Origin: Flavobacterium sp. 9 | GTDB lineage: Bacteria; Bacteroidota; Bacteroidia; Flavobacteriales; Flavobacteriaceae | Length of the DNA stretch: 64,000 bases | Direction: 5' to 3' | NCBI RefSeq assembly: GCF_002754195.1 | Contig: NZ_PEEU01000001.1 | Span: forward strand, 2,604,001 to 2,668,000 | Part shown: positions 8,402 to 18,083 of the stretch, in pieces | Layout of the letters: every line of letters begins with the position of its first letter | Position numbering within the stretch: position 1 is the stretch's first letter | Made by a program: the position numbers and the translations under genes | Notes under the pieces: generated by a model | What the model saw: the letters and a program-made list of their open reading frames with translations, nothing else | Told to the model about the DNA's origin: nothing | Database searches by the model: none

Positions 8402-8409
8402 TAAATTTG
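8402..8409 (+). promoter_or_regulatory. Putative -7 element for the GH20 gene
   Basis: TAAATTTG matches TAnnTTTG exactly and lies 23 nt upstream of the GH20 ATG. The nearest TTTG (8369-8372) is 29 nt away, too far for a consensus -33, so this promoter may need activation or be weak. Confidence 0.45.
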
Positions 8410-8432
8410 TTTAACAAACCAAGAAAGCAACC

Positions 8433-10736
8433 ATGCAAAAAAGTATATTTCTCTTATTGATCTTTTGGTATTCTTTTGGAAGCGCTCAAACTTCCTTCAC
8501 TAATAATTCGATTATTCCTGCTCCAAATTCATATAAAGCAACCGGAGACAGTATTCGTTTAAACGGACAAATTAAAGTTATTTTCGAAAAGAATAAATTT
8601 AGTGCGAAAGAACAAAAAACAGCAAACATTTTTGAAGCTGCTATTAACAAAAATGTATCTTCAAAAAAGGGTTCGGTCGAAGTTTTATTCATTACTAAAA
8701 ATCCATCTGCTTCCTTAAAAAAAGAAGCGTATAAAATCAATATTACCTCAAAAAAAATAACCGTTACCGGAAGTGAAGAAGGATTATTTTATGGAGTTCA
8801 GAGTTTATTGCAAATGCTTCCGAACAAAATTACGAATCAAGAGGTAAAATTACCTTGCGTTACTATCGAAGATGAGCCTAGATACAACTACCGCGGGCTT
8901 CACCTCGATGTTTGCCGTCATTTTTTCTCTGTTGATGTTATAAAAGATTTTATTGCACAAATGTCCAGTTATAAATTAAATAATTTCCATTGGCATTTAA
9001 CGGACGATCAAGGATGGAGAATTGAGATAAAAAAGTATCCAAAACTAACTGAAGTAGGTTCGAAAAGAGCACAGACTTTAGTGGGAAATAAATTCGAAAG
9101 ATTCCCGTATTTTTTTGACGGAAATCCATACGGAGGATTTTACACTCAGGAAGAAATTAAAGACGTTGTTAAATTTGCCGAAGAACATTATGTGAATATT
9201 ATTCCGGAAATTGAAATGCCCGGTCATGCAACTGCAGCAGTTACTGCTTATCCAAATTTATCTTGTTTTCCAGATCGTCAATATAAAGTTATAGAATCAT
9301 GGGGCGTTTTTGAAGATATTTTCTGTGCCGGAAAAGAGGAGACTTTTACTTTTTTAGAAGATGTTCTGACGGAAGTTATGGCTTTGTTCCCGAGTACTTA
9401 TATTCATATTGGTGGAGACGAATGTCCAAAAGCAAGATGGAAAGAATGTCCGAATTGCCAAAAGCGAATCAAAGAATTAGGTTTGAAAAACGAACATGAA
9501 TTACAAAGTTATCTCACAACCCGAATCGAGAAATTCCTGAATGCAAACGGAAGACAAATTTTAGGCTGGGACGAAATGCTCGAAGGTGGGCTTGCGCCAA
9601 ATGCGGCTGTAATGTCATGGCGAGGCGAAGCTGGAGGAATCAGCGCCGCAAGACAAAAACACAATGTAATCATGAATCCGGAGCAAGTTTTGTATCTGGA
9701 TTATAATCAAGGATATTCACCGCAAGAACCTTTAACAATTGGGAGATTAACAACAGTTGAAAAAATCTACAATTACAACCCAACTCCCGTTGATAGTTTG
9801 ACCGTCGACCAACAAAAATATATTATAGGTGTACAATCTAATCTTTGGTCTGAATATTTAACAAGTCCTGCGAAATTAAATTACATGATTTATCCTCGTG
9901 TATTTGCTTTAGCAGAAATTGCCTGGACAGAACCTCAAAATAAAAATTACAATCAGTTTATTTTGAATCAAATTCCGCATCATTTAGAAAAACTAGAAGC
10001 ACAAAAAAGATTGTATAAAGTTCCGAGTCCTTTTGGTTCTAATGAAACAGCATTGATCACATCAAAATATATTTTGGATTTAAAACCAACGATCAAAAGC
10101 GGACAAATCTTCTACACAATTGATGGATACAATCCAGATGAAACAGCTGAACTTTACACAAAACCGGTAACGATAAATATCCCAAAAGGAGAATTCAGAA
10201 TTATAAAAACGGTTCAGATTAGTCCAAGCGGAAGAAGAAGTTCGATCAATAAAATATTGGTTAGAAATCCGGAATTAAAATCGGCTTTAGCTATAAAACC
10301 AACTAAGAAAGGTTTAAAATTCGATTATTATACCGGAACATTATTCCAGCAAGTTCAGGATTTAGATTTAGCAAAACCTGTTAATTCAGGCATTTTTGAA
10401 GGCGCCATCAGCAGCGAAAAATGGAAAACGAAAACAGAGCGTTATATCGGCTTAAAATTCGACGGATACATCTTTATTCCAGAAACGGCAAATTATACAA
10501 TTTCGACGCTTTCAGATGACGGCTCGAAGCTTTTTATCGATAATGAATTAGTTGTAAATAACGATGGAATTCATTGGCTCAACGAAGCCTATGGCGCTGT
10601 AAAACTCGAAAAAGGTTTCCATAAAATCAACATTGGTTATTTTGACCAGATTGGCGGAACTACTTTAACGTGTTTCATTCAGCAAGAAGGAAAAGAAAAA
10701 CAAGAAATAAGCGCTTCGCAATTGTATTACGAATAA
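8433..10736 (+). CDS. Secreted GH20 beta-N-acetylhexosaminidase with C-terminal PA14 domain
   Basis: 767 residues with an N-terminal signal peptide (QKSIFLLLIFWYSFGSAQ). Order: GH20b-like alpha/beta domain at about 25-145, GH20 TIM barrel at about 150-500, a small beta region, then a PA14 carbohydrate-binding-type domain at about 625-765. The catalytic pair D329-E330 lies in YIHIGGDECPKARW, and the substrate-distorting motif FHWHLTDDQGW at 185-195 is intact. The enzyme removes terminal GlcNAc (or GalNAc) by substrate-assisted catalysis, probably in the periplasm or at the outer membrane. Context with aldonic-acid genes suggests it releases the terminal residue of chito-oligosaccharides, including oxidised ends. 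It has its own promoter, divergent from the DeoR gene. Confidence 0.93.
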   Translation: MQKSIFLLLIFWYSFGSAQTSFTNNSIIPAPNSYKATGDSIRLNGQIKVIFEKNKFSAKEQKTANIFEAAINKNVSSKKGSVEVLFITKNPSASLKKEAYKINITSKKITVTGSEEGLFYGVQSLLQMLPNKITNQEVKLPCVTIEDEPRYNYRGLHLDVCRHFFSVDVIKDFIAQMSSYKLNNFHWHLTDDQGWRIEIKKYPKLTEVGSKRAQTLVGNKFERFPYFFDGNPYGGFYTQEEIKDVVKFAEEHYVNIIPEIEMPGHATAAVTAYPNLSCFPDRQYKVIESWGVFEDIFCAGKEETFTFLEDVLTEVMALFPSTYIHIGGDECPKARWKECPNCQKRIKELGLKNEHELQSYLTTRIEKFLNANGRQILGWDEMLEGGLAPNAAVMSWRGEAGGISAARQKHNVIMNPEQVLYLDYNQGYSPQEPLTIGRLTTVEKIYNYNPTPVDSLTVDQQKYIIGVQSNLWSEYLTSPAKLNYMIYPRVFALAEIAWTEPQNKNYNQFILNQIPHHLEKLEAQKRLYKVPSPFGSNETALITSKYILDLKPTIKSGQIFYTIDGYNPDETAELYTKPVTINIPKGEFRIIKTVQISPSGRRSSINKILVRNPELKSALAIKPTKKGLKFDYYTGTLFQQVQDLDLAKPVNSGIFEGAISSEKWKTKTERYIGLKFDGYIFIPETANYTISTLSDDGSKLFIDNELVVNNDGIHWLNEAYGAVKLEKGFHKINIGYFDQIGGTTLTCFIQQEGKEKQEISASQLYYE

Positions 10737-10748
10737 AGCATAAAAAAA

Positions 10749-10776
10749 GGATCAGCTACAACTGATCCTTTTTTTT
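10749..10776. terminator. Bidirectional terminator between GH20 and sdhB
   Basis: Seven-base stem GGATCAG/CTGATCC with a 6-nt loop, flanked by A-run on the left and T-run on the right. It serves both convergent genes. Confidence 0.85.
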
Positions 10777-10800
10777 ATTTAAAACTAAAAGTAATTTAGA

Positions 10801-11547
10801 TTATCCTTTCAAACTTGCAGATAAATACTCACGGTTCATACGTGCGATATTTTCAAGTGAAATCCCTTTTGGACATTCGATTTCACAAGCTCCTGTATTT
10901 GTACAGTTACCAAAACCTTCTAAATCCATTTGGTGTACCATGTTTAAAACACGATCAACAGCTTCAACCTTACCTTGAGGTAATAATGCATATTGAGATA
11001 CTTTTGCTCCAACGAATAACATTGCTGATCCGTTTTTACAAGTTGCAACACAAGCTCCACAACCAATACAAGCTGCAGCATCAAATGATTTATCTGCATC
11101 ATGTTTGTTAATCGGAATTGTATTTGCATCAATTGTATTTCCTGAAGTATTTACAGAGATAAATCCTCCTGCATGTTGAATTCTGTCAAAAGAACTTCTG
11201 TCAACAACTAAATCTTTAATTACAGGGAAAGCTTTTGCTCTAAATGGCTCGATAAAAATCGTGTCACCATCTTTAAACATACGCATGTGCAACTGGCAAG
11301 TAGTAACTCCTCTGTCTGGTCCGTGTGCTTCTCCGTTGATGAATAATGAACACATTCCGCAAATTCCTTCACGACAATCGTGATCAAATGCTACTGGCTC
11401 TTCTCCTTTGTTGATTAATTGTTCGTTAAGAACATCAAGCATTTCAAGGAAAGACATATCTGGTTCGATTCCGTCGATTGGGTAATCAACAATTCCCCCT
11501 TTATCTTGGGCGTTTTTCTGACGCCATATTTTTAATGTAAGTTTCAT
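10801..11547 (-). CDS. sdhB: Succinate dehydrogenase / fumarate reductase iron-sulfur subunit
   Basis: 248 residues. The N-terminal plant-type ferredoxin domain carries the [2Fe-2S] cysteines in [19 protein letters not shown] and a further Cys in TTCQLHM. The C-terminal domain carries [15 protein letters not shown] and [15 protein letters not shown] for the [4Fe-4S] and [3Fe-4S] centres. It passes electrons from the flavoprotein to the quinone-reactive cytochrome b at the inner membrane. It is the last gene of sdhC-sdhA-sdhB on the minus strand. The 77-nt gap to sdhA contains an AAGACT/AGTCTT hairpin that may tune relative expression. Confidence 0.96.
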   Translation of the reverse strand: MKLTLKIWRQKNAQDKGGIVDYPIDGIEPDMSFLEMLDVLNEQLINKGEEPVAFDHDCREGICGMCSLFINGEAHGPDRGVTTCQLHMRMFKDGDTIFIEPFRAKAFPVIKDLVVDRSSFDRIQHAGGFISVNTSGNTIDANTIPINKHDADKSFDAAACIGCGACVATCKNGSAMLFVGAKVSQYALLPQGKVEAVDRVLNMVHQMDLEGFGNCTNTGACEIECPKGISLENIARMNREYLSASLKG

Positions 11548-11624
11548 ACTGTTTTAGTTTGAAGGTCATAAAGCCGAAAGTCGAAAGCCATTAGACTTTA
11601 AGACTTTAGTCTTTTGACTAATTG

Positions 11625-13625
11625 CTATTTGTAGCTTCTTTGTACTAATTTAATGTTTTCGTAAACCAGAGGTTCTTTGTGTAATACTGCATCACTTGGT
11701 TTTCCTTTGTATTCCCAAGCTGCAACATATGCAAAGTTTTCGTCATCACGAAGTGCTTCTCCTTCTTCTGTTTGGTACTCTTCACGGAAGTGACCTCCAC
11801 AAGACTCATTACGGTGTAATGCATCTTTCGCGAACAATTCTCCTAACTCTAAGAAATCGGCAACACGTGTCGCTTTCTCTAATTCCTGATTAAATTCGTT
11901 AGCGCTTCCAGGAACTTTTACATCTTTATAAAACTCCTCACGTAAAGCAGCAATTTCTACGATAGCTTCAGACAAACCTTTAGCATTACGAGCCATACCT
12001 ACTTTATCCCACATGATTTTTCCTAATTTCTTATGGAAATAATCTACAGAATGAGTTCCTTTATTATTGATAAATCTATCGATTTGATCTTTTACTTCTT
12101 TTTCTGCTGCTACGAATTCTGGTAAATCTGTAGAAATTTCTCCCATTTTAATATCCGGAGCTAAATAATCTCCAATAGTATAAGGTAATACGAAATATCC
12201 ATCAGCTAAACCTTGCATCAAAGCAGAAGCTCCAAGTCTGTTTGCTCCGTGATCAGAGAAGTTAGATTCTCCAATTGAGAAACATCCAGGGATTGTAGTC
12301 ATTAAGTTATAATCAACCCAAGTTCCACCCATTGTGTAGTGAACCGCTGGGTAAATCATCATTGGTGTTGTATAAGGATCTTCGTCAACGATTTTGTAAT
12401 ACATTTGGAATAAGTTTCCGTATTTACTTTTCACGATTTCAGCTCCTAATTTAGTTACCAAAGCCGCATCGTTAGCATCTAAACCTTTAACGAAAGCTTC
12501 TTCAGTTCCGTAACGTTTGATTGCTGCTGCGAAATCTAAGTAAACTGCTTCTCCAGTTTTGTTAACACCAAAACCAGCATCACATCTTTCTTTTGCAGCA
12601 CGAGACGCAACGTCACGAGGTACTAAGTTACCAAAAGCAGGATATCTTCTTTCTAAGAAATAATCTCTTTCTGCTTCAGATAAATCTGTTGCTTTTTTCT
12701 TTCCTTCACGAATTGCTTTTGCATCTTCTTGTTTTGCAGGAACCCAAATACGACCGTCATTACGTAACGATTCAGACATCAAAGTCAGTTTTGACTGGTG
12801 ATCTCCTGAAACGGGAATACAAGTTGGGTGAATTTGTGTGTAGCAAGGATTTGCGAAAAACGCTCCTTTTTTATGTATTTTCCAAGCTGCTGTTGCGTTA
12901 CTTCCCATAGCATTTGTTGACAAGAAAAATACGTTTCCGTATCCTCCAGAACCAACTACTACCGCGTGAGCAGAATGTCTTTCTATTTCTCCAGTAATTA
13001 AGTTACGAGCGATAATACCTCTCGCTTTTCCGTTCACGATAACAATGTCAAGCATTTCGTGACGGTTGTACATTTTTACTTTTCCACGACCAATCTGACG
13101 GTTCATTGCAGAATAAGCTCCTAACAATAATTGTTGTCCAGTTTGTCCTTGTGCGTAAAAAGTACGAGAAACCAAAGTTCCTCCAAAAGAACGGTTATCT
13201 AATAATCCACCATATTCACGAGCCAATGGAACTCCTTGAGCCACACATTGGTCAATAATATTAGCAGAAACTTCAGCCAAACGGTGAACGTTTGCCTCAC
13301 GTGCACGGTAATCTCCTCCTTTTACAGTATCATAAAATAATCTGTAAACTGAGTCACCGTCACCTTTATAATTTTTTGCTGCATTGATACCACCTTGTGC
13401 TGCAATAGAGTGCGCACGACGAGGTGAATCCTGAAAACAAAATGCTTTTACGTTATATCCCTGCTCAGCCAAAGTAGCCGCAGCTGAACCTCCAGCCAAA
13501 CCTGTACCAACAATGATAATATCTAAATTACGTTTGTTAGCCGGATTTACTAAATTAATATGATCTTTATAATCTGTCCATTTGTCCGATATTGGGCCAT
13601 GTGGAATTTTTGAATCTAATGCCAT
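11625..13625 (-). CDS. sdhA: Succinate dehydrogenase / fumarate reductase flavoprotein subunit
   Basis: 666 residues, the long form of the B-type enzyme. The FAD-binding Rossmann motif [20 protein letters not shown] and the covalent-FAD histidine in [13 protein letters not shown] are clear. The substrate-site region HPTCIP and the C-terminal HFREEYQT motif follow. It oxidises succinate to fumarate in the TCA cycle, facing the cytoplasm. The gene lies 11 nt after sdhC. Confidence 0.96.
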   Translation of the reverse strand: MALDSKIPHGPISDKWTDYKDHINLVNPANKRNLDIIIVGTGLAGGSAAATLAEQGYNVKAFCFQDSPRRAHSIAAQGGINAAKNYKGDGDSVYRLFYDTVKGGDYRAREANVHRLAEVSANIIDQCVAQGVPLAREYGGLLDNRSFGGTLVSRTFYAQGQTGQQLLLGAYSAMNRQIGRGKVKMYNRHEMLDIVIVNGKARGIIARNLITGEIERHSAHAVVVGSGGYGNVFFLSTNAMGSNATAAWKIHKKGAFFANPCYTQIHPTCIPVSGDHQSKLTLMSESLRNDGRIWVPAKQEDAKAIREGKKKATDLSEAERDYFLERRYPAFGNLVPRDVASRAAKERCDAGFGVNKTGEAVYLDFAAAIKRYGTEEAFVKGLDANDAALVTKLGAEIVKSKYGNLFQMYYKIVDEDPYTTPMMIYPAVHYTMGGTWVDYNLMTTIPGCFSIGESNFSDHGANRLGASALMQGLADGYFVLPYTIGDYLAPDIKMGEISTDLPEFVAAEKEVKDQIDRFINNKGTHSVDYFHKKLGKIMWDKVGMARNAKGLSEAIVEIAALREEFYKDVKVPGSANEFNQELEKATRVADFLELGELFAKDALHRNESCGGHFREEYQTEEGEALRDDENFAYVAAWEYKGKPSDAVLHKEPLVYENIKLVQRSYK

Positions 13626-13636
13626 TATAATTTATA

Positions 13637-14302
13637 TTAATTATTGAAATGATGAAATAATGCGATTATGATGAAAAGTGCTGGTACTACAACCGCAAAA
13701 GCATAACCGATTTTGTTTAAAAAACGAGAATATTTATTGTTCATTCCCACAGATTGCAGAGAAGAACCGAATCCGTGCCAAAGGTGAAAACCTAACAACA
13801 CAAAAGCCACACAATATAATCCTGTACGGATTGGATCGTGAAATTTATGCACTAACTCTCCATAATACCTAGTTGCATCTGGCGCAGTACCTACTATATA
13901 TTTATAGGTAACTTCAGGAAACCAAAAATCATAGAAATGCAATCCTAAGAAAGCTAAAATAACCAATCCAGAAATAATCATATTTCTTGAACTCCAAGAA
14001 GCATTAGCCGCTCCATTGTATTTTGCATAAGCAATTGGTCTTGCAGCGCTATTTTGTGCAGTCAAAACAAATCCCATAACGAAATGGAAAATTACTCCGA
14101 TTGCCAAAACTGGTTGCATTACATACTGAATTAGCGGATTGTATCCCATAAAGTGAGAAGCTTCGTTAAAAACATTTTCACTAATAATAGAAATGAAATT
14201 TAAGGAAACATGCAGCGCTAAAAACGTGATTAAGAATATTCCCGAAAGAGCCATAGCCACTTTCTTTAAGATGGAAGCATTCAATAGTGCAGATTGTGCC
14301 AT
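13637..14302 (-). CDS. sdhC: Succinate dehydrogenase cytochrome b subunit (single-subunit anchor)
   Basis: 221 residues with five predicted membrane helices. This is the fused cytochrome b558-type anchor of B-type quinol:fumarate reductases, which binds two hemes. Histidines suited to heme binding occur in FLALHVSLNF, VIFHFVMGF, FLGLHFYDF and LLGFHLWHGF. It starts the sdhCAB operon and anchors the A/B subunits to the inner membrane for menaquinone reduction. A separate sdhD is not expected for this type and none is seen. Confidence 0.94.
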   Translation of the reverse strand: MAQSALLNASILKKVAMALSGIFLITFLALHVSLNFISIISENVFNEASHFMGYNPLIQYVMQPVLAIGVIFHFVMGFVLTAQNSAARPIAYAKYNGAANASWSSRNMIISGLVILAFLGLHFYDFWFPEVTYKYIVGTAPDATRYYGELVHKFHDPIRTGLYCVAFVLLGFHLWHGFGSSLQSVGMNNKYSRFLNKIGYAFAVVVPALFIIIALFHHFNN

Positions 14303-14335
14303 AAGTGTTTAAGTAGTTTGTTTTAAAAAATTACA

Positions 14336-14367
14336 CAAAAATAAAGCAATTAGACATGAACTACAAC
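14336..14367 (-). promoter_or_regulatory. Candidate promoter of sdhCAB
   Basis: The minus strand has TATTTTTG (14343-14336), an exact TAnnTTTG, preceded 20 nt upstream by GTTG (14367-14364), one base off TTTG. Transcription would begin about 30 nt before the sdhC ATG. Confidence 0.5.
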
Positions 14368-14623
14368 CATTTCGTTGTTATTTATAATGATTTTAAAGAG
14401 CTTTATTCAATTTTATTGCAAATTATTTAAAAACAATAAAATAGAAATCTTTCGCATGTCATTTTAACGAAATCCTGTTTTTTATATAATTACCAAATTG
14501 CTACTTTTCTCCCCGTTTTGACTTATTTTCCTCAAAAATAAAGTCATCCTGAATTTTATTGAACCAAAACAAGTGAATTTTAACAGCATAATTTTACCTT
14601 TATCGGCTTCAAAAAAAATCAGA

Positions 14624-15985
14624 ATGAAAACAGGAATCGACGCTATATCTTTTGATGTTGCCAACATACATTTACCCATAAAAACTTTGGCTGTTGCCAG
14701 AAATATTGAACCCGAAAAATTAGAGAAAGGTCTTGGATTAATAAAAATGACTTTGCCTGACGTTCATCAGGATGCAGTTGTTTTTGGAGCTAATGCTTTA
14801 ACCAAACTTATTCTTGAAAACGAAATAAACCTAAACGAAATCAGCCGGATTTATGTTGGTACCGAAAGCGGAATCGACAGTTCTAAACCTATTAGTTCTT
14901 TCTTAATTAGTTTAATGGAGCAAAAATTTGGCGAAGATGTTTTGGCCGAATGTGATGTTGTTGATTTTACTTTTGCTTGTATTGGTGGAGTTGACGCTTT
15001 GCAAAACTGTATTGATTTTGTAAAATTGAATCCAACGAAAAAAGCAATTGTCGTTACAACGGATTTTGCAAAATATGATTTAAACTCAACTGGAGAATAT
15101 ACTCAAGGTGCGGGAGCTCTTGCAATGCTTGTGACTTCGAATCCTAGAATTATTGCTTTTGATGAAAATTGGGCAACATCTACAAAAGGTGTTTTTGATT
15201 TTTTCAAACCCTACAGAACTATCTCTAAAGAAGCGATTACTCAAAACGAAAACAACGATCCTTGGTTTGATAATTTAGAAGCCGAAATCGAGATCCACAA
15301 AGATCAACCAGTTTTTGACGGACAATATTCGAATCAATGTTATATGGATCGTACGCGAAATGCATACTTTTCGTTTAAGAAATTAAAAAATACGACCGAA
15401 ACTTTATACAATACCTGGAATAGCATTATCATGCATCTTCCCTATTCTTTTCAAGGGCGCAGAATGTTGTCTGAGATTTATGCTTTAGATCACGCTGATA
15501 AAATCATTTCAGAAAATATCGAACCAGCAGATTACCAAAACAAAATCAAAGAAGTTGGAAAATCTGATGAATACAAAAAGTTTGTAACTGAGAAATTACA
15601 ACCCGCAGAATTGGCTTCTTCTTTAATAGGAAACCTTTATACAGGATCTATTTTCATGGGATTATTATCGACTTTGGCTCATTATTACGATACAAAGCAA
15701 GAAGTTGCCGGAACTAAATTTGGATTCTTGGCTTACGGAAGCGGATCGAAATCAAAAGTATTTGAAGGAACAATTCAACCGGAATGGCAATCGGCTTTAG
15801 CCAAAACCAAACTTTTTGAAAACTTAGAAGAAAGCACAGAAATTGGTTTTGAAACTTACGAAAGCCTTCACAAAAAAGAACAAAAACAAAGTATAAGAAC
15901 TCCTAAAAACGAATGGATTTTAGATAGAATCGAAAAAGAAATTCCTAATTTAATTGGAGCGAGATATTATAAATGGATAGACTAA
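14624..15985 (+). CDS. Hydroxymethylglutaryl-CoA synthase
   Basis: 453 residues from ATG 14624; a GTG 51 nt upstream is in frame but adds residues without family character. Thiolase-fold enzyme that condenses acetyl-CoA and acetoacetyl-CoA to HMG-CoA, the first committed step of the mevalonate pathway used by Flavobacteriia for isoprenoids. Likely catalytic residues: E81 in YVGTESGIDSS, nucleophile C119 in VDFTFACIGGVDALQN, and the histidine in IIMHLPYSFQGRRM. The late FLAYGSGSKSKVFEG motif also fits. It is monocistronic, with sdhC divergent and a terminator-like hairpin 40 nt downstream. Confidence 0.93.
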   Translation: MKTGIDAISFDVANIHLPIKTLAVARNIEPEKLEKGLGLIKMTLPDVHQDAVVFGANALTKLILENEINLNEISRIYVGTESGIDSSKPISSFLISLMEQKFGEDVLAECDVVDFTFACIGGVDALQNCIDFVKLNPTKKAIVVTTDFAKYDLNSTGEYTQGAGALAMLVTSNPRIIAFDENWATSTKGVFDFFKPYRTISKEAITQNENNDPWFDNLEAEIEIHKDQPVFDGQYSNQCYMDRTRNAYFSFKKLKNTTETLYNTWNSIIMHLPYSFQGRRMLSEIYALDHADKIISENIEPADYQNKIKEVGKSDEYKKFVTEKLQPAELASSLIGNLYTGSIFMGLLSTLAHYYDTKQEVAGTKFGFLAYGSGSKSKVFEGTIQPEWQSALAKTKLFENLEESTEIGFETYESLHKKEQKQSIRTPKNEWILDRIEKEIPNLIGARYYKWID

Positions 15986-16023
15986 AAGTTAAATTTCATT
16001 TTTTTAAATTCCAATATAAACAA

Positions 16024-16050
16024 AACCGAAGCAAATTGCCTCGGTTTTTT
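16024..16050 (+). terminator. Terminator after HMG-CoA synthase
   Basis: Stem AACCGAAGC / GCCTCGGTT (one mismatch), 5-nt loop, followed by a T-rich tail. Confidence 0.75.
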
Positions 16051-16074
16051 ATTTTTATAACATACAGTTTGTCA

Positions 16075-16151
16075 TTGCGAGGAACGAAGCAACCACACTA
16101 ATAAGAGTAACCAATGTTATGTAGCACATGAGATTGCTTCGTTCCTCGCAA
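16075..16151. repeat. Inverted repeat of the TTGCGAGGAACGAAGCAA type
   Basis: The 18-bp arm at 16075-16092 is perfectly inverted at 16134-16151. The sequence belongs to a widespread family of short dispersed repeats seen in many bacterial genomes (recollection). It is part of a gene-free 16.05-16.5 kb stretch that is a mosaic of such repeats. Confidence 0.8.
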
Positions 16152-16186
16152 AGACTGGCGACATTCTGTACGGAGCTTCTCACGAA

Positions 16187-16209
16187 GATTTCTCCTCCGT
16201 CGAAATGAC
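16187..16209 (-). repeat. Dispersed 23-bp GTCATTTCGACGGAGGAGAA-type repeat, copy 1
   Basis: The minus strand carries the same 23-bp sequence found at 28576-28598, 28651-28673 and (one mismatch) 28715-28737. Next to it, 16241-16255 holds a further short palindrome of the type CAAAGTTTTAAACTTTG. The remainder of 16.26-16.49 kb shows no gene, only low-complexity repeat-like text. Confidence 0.8.
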
Positions 16210-16497
16210 AAGATTGCGTTAACAAAATCTTTGTCAAAGTTTTAAACTTTGACAAAGATCATTCGATCAAAACCATAGCCAATGGTTTCAACCATTGGAA
16301 CGCAATGGATTGTCTCAATATAAATCATCATAAAACGTTTCCTAAGGTTGAAACCTCGGGCTATAATTAAAATACAATGTTTACAAAAACAATAAGTCGC
16401 AAAATTTTATATTCCTTTTAAACACAAAGCTTTGCGAACTTTGTGATTTTTAAGACATCACAAAAATAAAATCCTTGCGCACTTTGCGGTTAAATTC

Positions 16498-16677
16498 TCA
16501 ATCCTTTTTATGTTGTTCCGTATAGTTTTGATTTCCTTTAAGAGCTTCATCATGCACATTCATTCCGTTTGACATTCCGAGCATGAAAGCGGTTATTATT
16601 ACTATGAATTTTCTTTTTATCCAATGAAGTGGTCGCTTAGATTGCTCTAAACGTTTTTGATTATTTTGTTTATACAT
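16498..16677 (-). CDS. Small single-pass membrane protein, hypothetical (59 aa)
   Basis: ATG 16677 to TGA 16498 encodes 59 residues. The first 25 are strongly basic (MYKQNNQKRLEQSKRP, then HWIKRK), followed by one membrane segment FIVIITAFMLGMS and a short hydrophilic tail. The basic N-terminus with one hydrophobic stretch suggests an inner-membrane peptide with N-in orientation. It lies about 70 nt downstream of the secreted 123-residue protein on the same strand, so the two may be co-transcribed. No family is recognised, and coding status is inferred from composition and start context only. Confidence 0.45.
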   Translation of the reverse strand: MYKQNNQKRLEQSKRPLHWIKRKFIVIITAFMLGMSNGMNVHDEALKGNQNYTEQHKKD

Positions 16678-16748
16678 TTTGAAAATGATAAATGATTAGA
16701 CATTATTTTATCATCGTATGCGTTAAAGCGCATAAAAGCTTAAAAAAA

Positions 16749-17120
16749 TTAAGCTATGTATAAACTAGTTTTGAAATTACCGGAATGAATCGTTTCATTT
16801 ACAAAAACAGATTGTTTTATAAATGAACTTAATTTCTGAAAAAGAAGTAGTTGTAAATTTTGAATTACCCGAATTTGAAAACTAAAAATATCTTTATTAG
16901 AAAGATAATTTAGAACAATCGAAAATATCGTTTTTGTTCGGGAAGTTGATTGTGTAAACTTGTATAATCGAGAACTCGAAAAATCTAATTCTCGTCTTAA
17001 AATCACAAACGAAGATTGGTAATAATCTGCCGATTTTGACTGAGAAACTAAAGTACCGTCACTCGCAATCACGACAAAAGCCAGAAAGAGCGAGATTAGA
17101 TATTTTAGATATTTATTCAA
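16749..17120 (-). CDS. Secreted or membrane-anchored hypothetical protein (123 aa)
   Basis: The N-terminus MNKYLKYLISLFLAFVVIAS looks like a signal peptide or anchor. The rest is rich in Ser, Phe, Lys and Ile without Cys, and I recognise no domain. The ATG 17120 follows a run of A-rich sequence. It stands between the TPR protein gene and a 59-residue membrane peptide gene on the same strand. Function is unknown. Confidence 0.6.
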   Translation of the reverse strand: MNKYLKYLISLFLAFVVIASDGTLVSQSKSADYYQSSFVILRRELDFSSSRLYKFTQSTSRTKTIFSIVLNYLSNKDIFSFQIRVIQNLQLLLFQKLSSFIKQSVFVNETIHSGNFKTSLYIA

Positions 17121-17182
17121 TTCTATTTATTTGGATTCTTAATCTTAAGAACATTACAAATTTATGTCTTTAAAATTTATTG

Positions 17183-18022
17183 TTATAATTCCTTTTTCAT
17201 TTGTTGTGCCAACGATTTAATTTGCGGATCACTCATTAAATGAGAATTGGTTTCTGCAAACCATCTATTAAAGTTTTTAATGTCATTTTTCAGGTAATAC
17301 GCTTGTAAAACATTATAAGCATTTTCGGCATTATAAGTTTTATCGGCACATTCTTTAAACACTTTACGACAAACATTTTCAGCATCTTCTAAATTGCCAT
17401 TTTTTGTTTCTGCATAAATCAATTCCTTATTGGTATAAGCGTCAAGCGGATCACTTTTTAAAGCAATCTTCAAAATATCAACGGCTTTTTGATATTGCTT
17501 CAAACAATTATACGAAAAAGCCAATTCAGTTCGAAGTCCTTTATATTCCGGGTTTATTTTTTGAGCTTTCTCAAGATATTCCAGCGCTTTTTCGCATTCG
17601 TTCCAACCATTATACATGAAACCCCATTGATAAAGTCGTTCTACAGAACCTTCTCCTGTTTTATACCCCTTAAGCCAATCCGGAATTTTGTCAATATTCA
17701 ACTCTGCAAGTTTTGAATCAGGAATAAACGCTATCAGGTTATTATTAGGTTCTAATCTGTATTTCACCTGTCCAACAACCTCTCTTCTTTTTGGAATAAA
17801 TTTACCCGTTCCATTAATTTTAAAACTTCCCTCATAATCAAACGTCAATCCAGCCTGAGCATCGATGTATATAAATCCATATGGATAAGCATCTGTACTA
17901 TCTTTTGGAAACGCAACCCACTTATCTTCGCTCTGCACAAATTTCTTATCAAACTGAAGACTATTTTGTGCCGAAAGACGCAATGAAACCAGTAAAACAA
18001 GTAAGGTAAAAATCTTATTCAT
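17183..18022 (-). CDS. Secreted tetratricopeptide-repeat protein
   Basis: 279 residues from ATG 18022; 39 further codons are open upstream, but they would mask the clear signal peptide NKIFTLLVLLVSLRLSAQ that begins here. The N-terminal half (to about 130) is a beta-rich region resembling a WG-repeat or MORN-like module and is unassigned. The C-terminal half has about three TPR motifs, e.g. ALEYLEKAQKINPEYKGLRT and KAVDILKIALKSDPLDAYT. TPRs mediate protein contacts in the periplasm. The gene lies 61 nt after an integral membrane protein gene and may share its transcript. Confidence 0.75.
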   Translation of the reverse strand: MNKIFTLLVLLVSLRLSAQNSLQFDKKFVQSEDKWVAFPKDSTDAYPYGFIYIDAQAGLTFDYEGSFKINGTGKFIPKRREVVGQVKYRLEPNNNLIAFIPDSKLAELNIDKIPDWLKGYKTGEGSVERLYQWGFMYNGWNECEKALEYLEKAQKINPEYKGLRTELAFSYNCLKQYQKAVDILKIALKSDPLDAYTNKELIYAETKNGNLEDAENVCRKVFKECADKTYNAENAYNVLQAYYLKNDIKNFNRWFAETNSHLMSDPQIKSLAQQMKKEL

Positions 18023-18083
18023 ATTTAAAATTATCGATTGAGGTTTAAAGAAACGGACTATTTCGAATTCAAATATATAGATT

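Noticed and set aside
10815..11132. Small open frames on both strands inside sdhB
   Set aside because: Shadows of the sdhB reading frame, with compositions dominated by one or two residues.
16055..16255. Minus-strand open frame of 66 codons
   Set aside because: Lies fully within dispersed inverted repeats; no coding character.
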